Assembly: GCA_017999435.1 (NCBI GenBank)
Contig: JAGNLV010000003.1
Span: forward strand, 489,867-553,866
Length of the DNA stretch: 64,000 bases
Origin: Candidatus Zixiibacteriota bacterium
Lineage (GTDB): Bacteria; Zixibacteria; MSB-5A5; GN15; FEB-12
Direction: 5' to 3'
Under the pieces are notes generated by a model. The model did no database searches. It was not told the DNA's origin and worked only from the letters and a program-made list of their open reading frames with translations. Position numbers and translations under genes: made by a program. Positions 1 to 7,116 of this stretch are shown piece after piece (the stretch's first letter is position 1; the number at the start of each line of letters is the position of its first letter).

Positions 1-971
1 CGCCGCACCGCGGCTTCATCGACACCGGTCGGCACGCGCACCGCGTTGAGCTGCGGCAGCCGGGCGCTCTCGTCGACCAGAAACTCCAACCCCAGCGACT
101 CCAGGCCGGTTTTCAGGAGCCGGTGGTTGTCGCGGTGGCGATGCCAACTGTTCTCGAGACCTTCGCTGCGGAGCCGCTCCAGCGCGGCGTAGAGGGCGTA
201 GATCGAGTTGACCGGGGCGGTGTGATGGTAGGTGCGTTTCGCCCCGCCCGACCAGTACTGCGCCAGGAGAGTGAGGTCGGAGAACCAGCCGGCCACCGGG
301 GTCCGGCGCCGCCGCACCCGGTCGAGGGCGCGTTCGCTGAGACTGAGCGGCGCGAGGCCCGGCACGCAGGAGAGACACTTCTGCGAGCCGGAATAGACGG
401 CGTCGATCTGCCAGTCATCGACATAGAGCGGCGTCCCGGCAAGCGACGTGACGGCATCGACGAGGGCCAGGTACCCGTGCCGGCGGGCCAGCTCGGCGAG
501 CGTTTTCGCATCCGACTGCGCGCCGGTCGACGTCTCGGCATGGACGAAGGCGAGAATTCCGGCTCCGGGGTTCTTCTTCAGAGCGTCTTCGACTTTCGCC
601 GGATCGACCGGCCGGCCCCATTCGTCGTTCACCGCGACCGGGCGCCCGCCGATCCGGTCGACAATGTCGCGCATGCGGCTGCCGAAGTAGCCGTTGACGC
701 ACACGACCGCGGTGTCGCCCGGCTCGATGAGATTCGCCAGGCAGGTCTCCATACCGGCCGAGCCGGGACCGGACAGCGCAATGGTCAGTTCGTTGTCGGT
801 CCGAAAAGCGTAGCGGAGCAGTTCCCTCGTCCGGTCCATCAGGTCGATAAACCAGGGGTCGAGGTGGCCGACCGTCGGGCGGGCGAGGGCCGCGAGCACT
901 TCCGGATACGGGTCCGAGGGGCCGGGGCCCAGGAGCGTGCGGACCGGCGGTTCGAGGGGCAGGGGATTCAT
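1..971 (-). CDS. Class V (AGXT-like) aminotransferase, C-terminus cut by window edge
   Basis: PLP-dependent aminotransferase of the alanine-glyoxylate/serine-pyruvate type. The ATG is at 969-971 and 323 codons are visible with no stop before base 1; the family is usually about 380 residues, so roughly 60 are missing. Seen: the N-terminal LLGPGPS motif (residues 13-19), the SGPGSAGME cofactor-phosphate region (67-75), D172 in VDAVTS for the pyridine nitrogen, and the Schiff-base lysine K198 in SGSQK. Related enzymes transfer amino groups between alanine or serine and glyoxylate or pyruvate; the exact substrate cannot be read here, and a phosphonate or cysteine-type class V enzyme is possible. 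It reads in the same direction as the peroxiredoxin at 1146-1748 but is separated from it by about 170 bases. Confidence 0.88.
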   Translation of the reverse strand, partial: MNPLPLEPPVRTLLGPGPSDPYPEVLAALARPTVGHLDPWFIDLMDRTRELLRYAFRTDNELTIALSGPGSAGMETCLANLIEPGDTAVVCVNGYFGSRMRDIVDRIGGRPVAVNDEWGRPVDPAKVEDALKKNPGAGILAFVHAETSTGAQSDAKTLAELARRHGYLALVDAVTSLAGTPLYVDDWQIDAVYSGSQKCLSCVPGLAPLSLSERALDRVRRRRTPVAGWFSDLTLLAQYWSGGAKRTYHHTAPVNSIYALYAALERLRSEGLENSWHRHRDNHRLLKTGLESLGLEFLVDESARLPQLNAVRVPTGVDEAAVR

Positions 972-1145
972 GAGGTCGGGTCTCCGGGACTAAGTCTTCG
1001 TTCGTCCTCGACGCTCGCACGGGGGCGGCGATCGCCGATGCGCGATGGTGAAATGCCGCCGGGTCCGCCGCACCTCCGGAAAAGAGCCGGGTTTATATCC
1101 AAACCCGGCTCGGAGTACGCGGCGGGACGGCTCTGGATTGCAGCC

Positions 1146-1748
1146 TCAGCCGCTCCGCTTCCATTCTTTCCAGACGTTGCCGACGAGACTCGGGCCGACT
1201 TTGAGCACGGCGCGTCCCGGCTCCCACTCGGCCGGCGTCACCTCCGCGCCTTTGGTCTTGCGAACGTGCTGGAACGCCCGGACCTGGCGGAGCGTCTCCT
1301 TGATGTTGCGGCCGACCGGGGGGGTCATGATCTCAAACGCCTGCACGACACCGTCGGGGTCAATGAGGAACCGTCCGCGGACATTGACGCCCAGGTTCTC
1401 ATCGTAGACGCCGTACAGACGGCCGACCTGGCCCGCCTGGTCCGAGATCATCGGGAACGGAATCCCGCCGTCGACCATTTTCGAGAGCTCCTGCTCGTCC
1501 CAGACTTTGTGAACGAATTGGGAGTCGACCGAAACCGAAAAGACGTGGACATCGAGACCCTGCAACTCAGGGTACGTGGCGGCGACCGTCGCCAGTTCGG
1601 TCGGTCAGACGAAGGTGAAGTCGCCTGGGTAGAAACAGAGCATCACCCAGTGTCCGAGGGAATCGGACAGCTTCACGGTCGTGAATTTTCCTTTGTGATA
1701 GGCCGGCGCTTCGAAATCAGGCGCCTTCCGTCCAACCTGGACTGCCAT
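1146..1748 (-). CDS. AhpC/Prx1-type peroxiredoxin with in-frame UGA at the peroxidatic position (probable selenoprotein)
   Basis: Thiol/selenol peroxidase reducing H2O2 and organic hydroperoxides in the cytosol. The frame runs [12 protein letters not shown]... to FYPGDFTFV, then TGA (complement 1605-1607), then [14 protein letters not shown]...; family members have FTFVCPTEL, so TGA replaces exactly the peroxidatic Cys codon (residue 48). Both sides are intact and in one frame, giving 200 residues including Sec, the normal length. TGA is an ordinary stop elsewhere in the window (pyrK, lon, secA), so Trp reassignment is unlikely. The C-terminal VCPxxW of 2-Cys enzymes reads VTPAEW, so there is no resolving Cys; C38 is the only cysteine. 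The chosen ATG (1746-1748) follows AGGAGGT. An in-frame ATG at 1851-1853 has an even better Shine-Dalgarno and would add 35 residues. Sec incorporation itself is inferred. Confidence 0.85.
1580..1604 (-). promoter_or_regulatory. Candidate bacterial SECIS hairpin just 3' of the UGA
   Basis: Immediately after the UGA the mRNA can form GGCGA-CGG-TCGCC (1593-1581). The apical loop starts 17 bases after the UGA and has a G in its first two positions, close to the published bacterial SECIS consensus as I recall it. A competing hairpin, CGACCG-N9-CGGTCG (1603-1583), starts one base after the UGA; the two cannot form together. Either could recruit SelB. High local G+C makes hairpins cheap, so this is supporting evidence only. 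Confidence 0.5.
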
Positions 1749-1898
1749 CGTGGATACCTCCTGTCGGGGCTGTTGTTCGGGGGCGGCCGGCGCGACAGCA
1801 TCCTGTCCGACCGCACGTCCGGTGGGTCGCGCACAACCCAAAGGTTCCGCCATGTCAACCTCCTTTTCGCGGGGCCCGTTGCCCGCGCATTCGAGGCC

Positions 1899-1927
1899 AA
1901 GATACGGAAGAGCGCGCGGCCGGTCAA
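1899..1927 (-). promoter_or_regulatory. Sigma-70-like promoter of the peroxiredoxin gene
   Basis: On the minus strand: TTGACC (1927-1922), a 17-base spacer, then TATCTT (1904-1899). Transcription would start near 1892, about 39 bases before the upstream ATG at 1853, so both possible peroxiredoxin starts would be on the transcript. Confidence 0.55.
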
Positions 1928-1963
1928 GCCGGCGGGCGCAGGTGTGCCCGCCTCAAGCGGCGC

Positions 1964-3016
1964 TCAGGGCCGAAGCTGCACCGAAAGCGCCGCCACCGCC
2001 GCCTCCTCGCCCAGCGGGAGCCAGTCGAGAAAGCGATCGGACTGGAGATCGTAGACGAGCAACTGGCGTCCCTCGGGGGCATCAAGGGCCACCATTTTGC
2101 GGCCATCCGGGGTGACGACCGCCTGGCCGACGGGGAAAGCGGCCGGGGTGGAGTCGTTGACGAAGCGCCGCGTCCGAACTTCCCGCACCGGCCGGTTGGC
2201 CGCGAGGTCGAAGATTTTGAAGGACGACGACCCCTCCGGGCCGCCCTCGCGGCCGGAGTTGGTGTAGACAAGCCAGGGCCAGCCGGGCGCCCCGGCCACA
2301 ATGCCGTCGCCGGGAAAAATGAACTCGGAGTACAACTCCGCGCCGGAGAGGAGGTCGACGACGGCCACGCGGTCGAGGAGGTCCTGCATCCTGATTCGCA
2401 CAAACAGCCGCTCGCCATCGGGGTCGGACCAGACCTGGGTCGGAAAACCGTCGGAAAACTTAATCCGCTCCGCCATCGCGCCCTCCGGGCTGAAACGGAT
2501 GATGCGGATCGACCGGCTCTCCGGGGAATCGACGCAGTACAGCGCCCGGGAATCATGGGTGAACCCGGCCACCCGGACAGCGCCGGTATCGACATGGATC
2601 GGCCGGTGGTCGGCGGCAGCCAGAACCACTACGGAGTCCCCCACCACGGCCACCAGGCGGCCATCGGGCGAGACCGCCACCGGCCCGCCGGGTCGGTACG
2701 GCAGCTCCGCAATGGTCTGGAGAGTGCGCGCCGAGAGGACGGCGACGAGGGAATCGGCCGCCAGATACAACCGCCCGCCATCGGCCGACACAGTCACCCC
2801 CCACCGCGGGGCCTGCGCCAGCGACATTGTGTCGATGGTGCCGCTGCCCGTGTGGTACACATAGAGTGTTCGGGGGACATGACGGTCCCAGAAGTAGGCC
2901 GGGTAGTCGGCCGGCGGCGCCGATGTCAGCGCATCGGCCGTTAATTCGAATAGCCCTAAACTAACGCCGCCGGCGAGGGCGACCGCGACAAGCAGCGCTC
3001 GGAACCCAACTTTCAT
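1964..3016 (-). CDS. Secreted YVTN/WD40-like beta-propeller protein
   Basis: 350 residues starting at MKVGFRALLVAVALAGG, preceded by GGAGGTGGAG; a longer start five codons upstream has no better ribosome site. An N-terminal hydrophobic segment (about residues 4-25) looks like a signal peptide or anchor. The body has repeated blade-like units, for example VTVSADGGRLYLA, VAVSPDGRLVAVV and VVTPDGRKMVAL, as in YVTN/WD40-like propellers, with strands of the type VAVVDLLSG. No catalytic motif is visible. It sits between two peroxidase genes, divergent from the thiol peroxidase and upstream of the peroxiredoxin on the same strand, but about 215 bases and a separate promoter lie between. Function unknown; likely a scaffold or ligand-binding protein outside the cytoplasm. 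Confidence 0.65.
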   Translation of the reverse strand: MKVGFRALLVAVALAGGVSLGLFELTADALTSAPPADYPAYFWDRHVPRTLYVYHTGSGTIDTMSLAQAPRWGVTVSADGGRLYLAADSLVAVLSARTLQTIAELPYRPGGPVAVSPDGRLVAVVGDSVVVLAAADHRPIHVDTGAVRVAGFTHDSRALYCVDSPESRSIRIIRFSPEGAMAERIKFSDGFPTQVWSDPDGERLFVRIRMQDLLDRVAVVDLLSGAELYSEFIFPGDGIVAGAPGWPWLVYTNSGREGGPEGSSSFKIFDLAANRPVREVRTRRFVNDSTPAAFPVGQAVVTPDGRKMVALDAPEGRQLLVYDLQSDRFLDWLPLGEEAAVAALSVQLRP

Positions 3017-3060
3017 CTCCACCTCCATCAAATTCCGCCGTGATGTTAGCCAGGGTATGC

Positions 3061-3080
3061 GTCAGATAATGACACAATGG
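3061..3080 (+). repeat. 20-bp element shared with 30059-30078
   Basis: GTCAGATAATGACACAATGG here and GACAGAATATGACACAATGG at 30059-30078 match at 17 of 20 positions, including the last 12. This copy lies about 165 bases upstream of the thiol peroxidase gene in the divergent intergenic region. Its GATAAT could be a -10 box, but I see no convincing -35. Possible promoter or operator; inference only. Confidence 0.35.
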
Positions 3081-3243
3081 TCTGCGATACCGATTCCATA
3101 GGGGACTCAAGCAGGGAAATGACTGAAAAAAGTGGTGTCATGGGCGATTGCATATGAACTTCTCGGCCTTCCCGGCTGTTGAGATACGGCAAAGCGGACA
3201 GAAACGGTTTTCCCACGAATAGTGAAAGAATGGAGATTAGTTC

Positions 3244-3774
3244 ATGACTACCCACACCGCTCAGCGCACGGTGCAGACCGGCGGCGGGCCGCTGCCCTTG
3301 GCCGGCCGTGAGCTCAAGCCGGGCGACCCGGCTCCGATGAACGCGACGCTCATCCGCACCGACATGACCCCGGCCCCGCTGACCGAACACCGGGGCGTGC
3401 CGCGCTTGTACTCCGTCACGCCGTCGCTCGACACCTCCGTGTGCAACAAGCAGACGGTGATGTTCAACCGGAAGCTGGCTGAGATCGGCGGCGAATTCCA
3501 GGCGTTTGCGATCTCGGTCGATCTGCCGGCGGCCCAGAAGCGGTTCGTGGAGGAATACAAGGTTGACCGCCTCACCCCCCTGTCGGACTACCGCCACGTA
3601 GCCTTCGGCGAGCAGTTCGGCGTGCTGATCCCGGATATCCGGCTGCTGGCCCGCTCGGTGTTTGTGGTGGACCGGCATGACCGGGTAACGTACGTCCAGG
3701 TCACCGAGGCTGTCGGGACGGAGCCGGACTACGACCGCGCGATTGCCGCGCTGAAAGAGGCGATGAAGCGCTAG
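3244..3774 (+). CDS. tpx: Thiol peroxidase (Tpx), single-cysteine form
   Basis: 176-residue atypical peroxiredoxin that reduces hydroperoxides with thioredoxin or another thiol donor. The family signature TPSLDTSVCNKQT gives peroxidatic C67 and T64. In the usual Tpx a resolving cysteine follows the ISADLPFAQxRFC segment; here that region reads ISVDLPAAQKRFV, and C67 is the only cysteine in the protein. It should therefore act as a 1-Cys enzyme, resolved by an external thiol. The start follows GGAGAT. Slightly long N-terminus (residues 1-20) compared with the E. coli protein. Monocistronic: a strong terminator follows at 3801-3840. Confidence 0.92.
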   Translation: MTTHTAQRTVQTGGGPLPLAGRELKPGDPAPMNATLIRTDMTPAPLTEHRGVPRLYSVTPSLDTSVCNKQTVMFNRKLAEIGGEFQAFAISVDLPAAQKRFVEEYKVDRLTPLSDYRHVAFGEQFGVLIPDIRLLARSVFVVDRHDRVTYVQVTEAVGTEPDYDRAIAALKEAMKR

Positions 3775-3800
3775 CGGAACGGATGTCGATTCTCCCTTGG

Positions 3801-3840
3801 CGGCGCTGATCGGTTTCCCGGTCGGCGCCGTTTCCTTTTT
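3801..3840 (+). terminator. Rho-independent terminator of tpx
   Basis: A 13-bp stem (3801-3813 with 3818-3830, two G-U pairs) with loop TTTC, followed by TTTCCTTTTT. It starts 27 bases after the tpx stop. Confidence 0.8.
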
Positions 3841-3903
3841 AGTTGCCGGGGCCGGCGGGCGGGGGCCATACTGCGGCCTAGCCACAAACCGGAGTCAGCG
3901 CGT

Positions 3904-4458
3904 ATGGCCGAAAAGAAAATCATTCCGGCGGATCCGAACTTTATCGGACGCCATACCTACCTTCGTCCCGAAACCTCCGTGGACATCGAGAACATCTGGC
4001 ACTGGCGGCAGCTCAGCGGTCTGTCCTCGCTCAGCTCGCGCCCCATGCTCTTCCTCACCCCCGCCGAGGCGGCGGAGCGGATGAAGGCCAAGCCGAGAGA
4101 TCCCTGGGACCAGCGGTTCGCGATCGTGCGCAAGGAGGACGGCCAACTGGTCGGGGCGATCAACATGTTCGACTACAACCCGCTCAACCGGTCGATCGAG
4201 CTGGGCATCATCATCGACCCGGACGAACGGGAGAAGGGGTACGCCTCGGATGCGATGGGCGTGCTCTGCCGCTACCTGTTCAAATTCCGCGGGCTGAACA
4301 AGGTGCATGCCCAGACGGCGGAATTCAACAAGGGGGCGATCCGGCTGCTCGGGAAGCTCGGGTTCAAGCGGGACGGGGTGCTGCGCGACCACTACTATCA
4401 CGCCGGCGAGTTTCACGCGGGGTACATCTACTCCCTGCTGGCGTTTGAACTGGACTAG
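3904..4458 (+). CDS. GNAT acetyltransferase, RimJ/RimL-like
   Basis: 184-residue acetyl-CoA-dependent N-acetyltransferase of the RimJ/RimL type (N-terminal protein or small amine acetylation). Seen: an early RPETSVDIENIWHWRQL segment, the beta-strand SIELGIIIDPDEREKGYASDAM that includes the acetyl-CoA binding turn in degenerate form (REKGYA, about residues 110-115), and the closing KLGFKRDGVLRDHYYHAGEFHAGYIYSLL typical of RimJ/RimL proteins. Substrate not predictable; spermidine- or ribosomal-protein-type activities are both possible. Transcribed alone, convergent with pyrF. Confidence 0.82.
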   Translation: MAEKKIIPADPNFIGRHTYLRPETSVDIENIWHWRQLSGLSSLSSRPMLFLTPAEAAERMKAKPRDPWDQRFAIVRKEDGQLVGAINMFDYNPLNRSIELGIIIDPDEREKGYASDAMGVLCRYLFKFRGLNKVHAQTAEFNKGAIRLLGKLGFKRDGVLRDHYYHAGEFHAGYIYSLLAFELD

Positions 4459-4487
4459 TCCGCAGGCGGCGGGCGCCTGCTCCGCCG

Positions 4488-5408
4488 CTACGGTTGAGTC
4501 GGTTCGGGGGATGCGGGGGGCGCAGCGGGCGGTTCGGGCGGAGGCGGGGCGGAGTCGCGCGGCGGGAGCGGCGGGGGCTGGAGCGGCTCGGATTTCTTGC
4601 CTGTCCGCAGGGCGTTCACAGCCTGGTTGAGTTTCAGCACTTCCTCGCGCGCTTTCTGCGCGAAATCGCTGCCGCTGGAGGCATAGAGGACGGAGCGGGA
4701 GACGTTGATGACCGCGGGTTTCTGGAAGTTGTCGGTGCCGTTGACGGCTGCCAGTTCCACCGAGCCCCCCTGCGCGCCGACGCCGGGGATGAGGATCGGC
4801 ATGTCGCCGGCGGCGCGGCGGATTTCCGCGAGCTGTTCGGGGAGAGTGGCCCCGACGACGAGGCCACAGTTGCGGCTCTTGTTCCAGTACTCGACCTTCT
4901 CGGCGACAATCCGGTAGAGGGGCTTGCCGTCGATCTCCAGCATCTGGAAGTCGCGGGCGCCGGTGTTGGAGGTCAGGCAGAGGATGAAGGCGCCTTTGTC
5001 TTTGCGCTCGATGAAGGGTCGGAGGGAATCGTACCCCATGTAGGGATTGAGGGTGACCCAGTCGGCGTTATAGCGGTCGTAGAGGGCCTGGGCGTAGTGG
5101 GTGGCGGTGTTGCCGATATCGCCGCGCTTGGCGTCGAGAATCACCGGGATTCCCTCGGGGATGCGGTGCATGATCTGCATGAGTAGCGAGACGCCCTCGC
5201 CGCCGAGCGATTCGTAGAAGGCGATGTTGGGTTTGTAGGCGCACACGCAGTCGGCGGTCACTTCGAAGATGCGCATGGTGAAATCGAACATAGTCTTGGC
5301 CGACTTGCTGTACTCCGGCGGCATCTTCTTCGGGTCCAAGTCGAGCCCGAGGCACACCAGCGAGCGGTTCTTGCTCTGGGCTTTGAGCAGCTTGTCAAGG
5401 GCCGTCAT
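4488..5408 (-). CDS. pyrF: Orotidine 5'-phosphate decarboxylase with proline-rich tail
   Basis: Last step of UMP synthesis (OMP to UMP). Catalytic core: CLGLDLDP (19-26), AYKPNIAFYES (57-67) and the signature LDAKRGDIGNTATHYA with K94; this is the longer PyrF subfamily (about 270 residues). After residue 265 there is a tail of about 40 residues consisting mostly of proline with serine, alanine and glutamate, ending PTQP, which ordinary PyrF lacks. Its ATG overlaps the pyrD stop by one base (TGATG), so it is translationally coupled in the order pyrK-pyrD-pyrF. Confidence 0.95.
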   Translation of the reverse strand: MTALDKLLKAQSKNRSLVCLGLDLDPKKMPPEYSKSAKTMFDFTMRIFEVTADCVCAYKPNIAFYESLGGEGVSLLMQIMHRIPEGIPVILDAKRGDIGNTATHYAQALYDRYNADWVTLNPYMGYDSLRPFIERKDKGAFILCLTSNTGARDFQMLEIDGKPLYRIVAEKVEYWNKSRNCGLVVGATLPEQLAEIRRAAGDMPILIPGVGAQGGSVELAAVNGTDNFQKPAVINVSRSVLYASSGSDFAQKAREEVLKLNQAVNALRTGKKSEPLQPPPLPPRDSAPPPPEPPAAPPASPEPTQP

Positions 5409-6325
5409 CAGTATTTCCTCACCTTTCCCCTCAGTTCATCGATGGAAGAGAGACTCTTGCGCTCCAGGTAGGACGACAGGTCGTCGACGATCCGGAGCGG
5501 TGTGTCCGGCTGCACGAAGAGCGCCGTGCCCACCTGGACGGCGACGGCGCCGCAGAGGATGAATTCGACGGCGTCAGCCGCGGTGGCGATGCCGCCGATG
5601 GCGATGATCGGCAGCGGGCAGGCGTTGTACACCGCGTCGACCATGGCCAGCGCGACCGGCTTGATGGCCGGTCCGGTCAGCCCCCCCCGGTTGTTGGTCA
5701 GGCGGGGACGCCAGGTCTCGATATCGACGGCGGTGCCGATCAGCGAATTGATCAGCGAGAGTGCGTCGGCTCCCCCCTGGGCGGCCGCTTGGGCCAGGGG
5801 CACGATGCTCGTCACGTTCGGCGAGAGCTTCACAACGAGCGGGCGCGGAAAGACCCTCTTCACGGCGGTGACGGTCTGTTCGGTCAGGCGCGGGTTGCTG
5901 CCGATTTCGATGCCCCCTTCGCTCACGTTGGGGCAGCTGATATTCAGTTCGATCATGTCGACCCGGGGGACATCGGCCAACCGGGCGCAGACCTCGACAT
6001 ACTCCTCGAGCGTGGACCCGGCGACATTGACGATGATCCGGGTGTCCTGCTGCTGGAGAAACGGGATTTTTTCGGCGATGAAGCGGTCGATGCCGACGTT
6101 GGCCAGGCCGATGGCGTTGAGCATGCCGGAGGCCGTTTCGGCGGTGCGGGGCGGTTTGTGACCGAGCCGGGGGGCGCGCGTGATCGACTTGGTGACGAGG
6201 GCGCCGAGGCGACAGAGGGGGTAGAGCCGCGCGAGTTCCTCGCCGTAGCCGCAGCACCCGGAGGCGGTCATGACGGGGTTGGCGAATTCGACGCCGGCGA
6301 TTGTGACGCGCAGGTCGGGTTTCAC
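5408..6325 (-). CDS. pyrD: Dihydroorotate dehydrogenase B, catalytic subunit
   Basis: 305-residue FMN enzyme oxidising dihydroorotate to orotate; PyrDB class, which works with PyrK and NAD+. Seen: ANPVMTASGCCGYG near the N-terminus, the KSITRAPRLGHKPPR loop, NISCPNV with the class B catalytic cysteine, and the FMN-phosphate region AIGGIATAADAVEFILCGA. I chose the GTG at 6323-6325, which overlaps the pyrK stop as GTGA; it gives the standard N-terminus VKPDLRVTIAG. A start farther upstream would overlap pyrK by about 45 bases and add residues the family lacks. Confidence 0.95.
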   Translation of the reverse strand: MKPDLRVTIAGVEFANPVMTASGCCGYGEELARLYPLCRLGALVTKSITRAPRLGHKPPRTAETASGMLNAIGLANVGIDRFIAEKIPFLQQQDTRIIVNVAGSTLEEYVEVCARLADVPRVDMIELNISCPNVSEGGIEIGSNPRLTEQTVTAVKRVFPRPLVVKLSPNVTSIVPLAQAAAQGGADALSLINSLIGTAVDIETWRPRLTNNRGGLTGPAIKPVALAMVDAVYNACPLPIIAIGGIATAADAVEFILCGAVAVQVGTALFVQPDTPLRIVDDLSSYLERKSLSSIDELRGKVRKY

Positions 6326-7116
6326 AGGGCGATCTCCCCGATGTCGAAGACCGGCCCCTCGAGGCACACGCGGGCGTGCTCGCCGTTGGTGCGCGGGACG
6401 ACGCAGCCGAGGCAGACGCCGATTCCGCAGGGCATGGGGGCCTCGAGCGACAGCTCGCCGCGGAGGCGGCGGGCGATCCCGAGGTCGTTGACCGCCTTGA
6501 GCATCGGCTCCGGTCCGCAGCCGTACACGAACAGCCCGGCGGCGCCTCGCTCGCGGATCAGATCCTCCAGCGGCTCCGTCACCAGACCCCGGCGGCCGAG
6601 GGAACCGTCCTCGGTGGTCGGGTGGAAACGGACGCCAAGGGCGCGGATCCGGTCGCGGCAGAGGATGTCACCGGTCGAGCGGCCGCCGTAGAGAAATTCG
6701 ATTCGCGCCGGGTCCCACCCGCCCTGCACCAGCCACTCGGCGAGGAACAGCAGGGGGGGAAAGCCGACTCCGCCGGCCACCATCACAACGGTGCTGCCGT
6801 CATCGGGCGGGCGGAACGGTTTGCCGAGCGGACCGAGGAGGTTGACCGGGTCGCCGTCGTGCAGCGCGCTCATCAGGCGCGTGCCGCGGCCGAGGACTTT
6901 GAAGATGATGTCGATCTCGCCCCGGTCGCCGTTGACGCCCGCGACCGACATGGGGCGGCGAAAGAAGACTTCGCTGCCGGGGAGCCGAACATGGAGGAAC
7001 TGGCCGGGGCGGCACTCGCCGGCGCGGGGATAGCCCGCCAGAGTCAGCGCGAAGTAGCCGTGGGAGAGGTCGTGTTTGTAGAGAACGTGCGTGTCGACAC
7101 ACGTGGCTTGCATCAT
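6322..7116 (-). CDS. pyrK: Dihydroorotate dehydrogenase electron-transfer subunit
   Basis: About 264 residues; carries FAD and a [2Fe-2S] cluster and passes electrons from PyrD to NAD+. Seen: FFRRPMSVAGV (FAD binding, RxxS type), the nucleotide-binding segment VVMVAGGVGFPPLLFLAEW, VYGCGPEPML, and the cluster ligands in CGIGVCLGC plus a final C in ARVCLEGP (C-x4-C-x2-C-x12-C). The upstream lipoprotein stop overlaps the start (ATGATG), so either Met codon (7116 or 7113) may be used. Confidence 0.95.
   Translation of the reverse strand: MMQATCVDTHVLYKHDLSHGYFALTLAGYPRAGECRPGQFLHVRLPGSEVFFRRPMSVAGVNGDRGEIDIIFKVLGRGTRLMSALHDGDPVNLLGPLGKPFRPPDDGSTVVMVAGGVGFPPLLFLAEWLVQGGWDPARIEFLYGGRSTGDILCRDRIRALGVRFHPTTEDGSLGRRGLVTEPLEDLIRERGAAGLFVYGCGPEPMLKAVNDLGIARRLRGELSLEAPMPCGIGVCLGCVVPRTNGEHARVCLEGPVFDIGEIAL

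Noticed and set aside
1605..1607. Peroxiredoxin as a pseudogene, sequencing error or Trp reassignment of TGA
   Set aside because: The two sides are in the same frame with normal length and conserved motifs, the stop falls on the catalytic Cys codon, and TGA ends several other genes here. A point error (TGC to TGA) cannot be excluded without reads.
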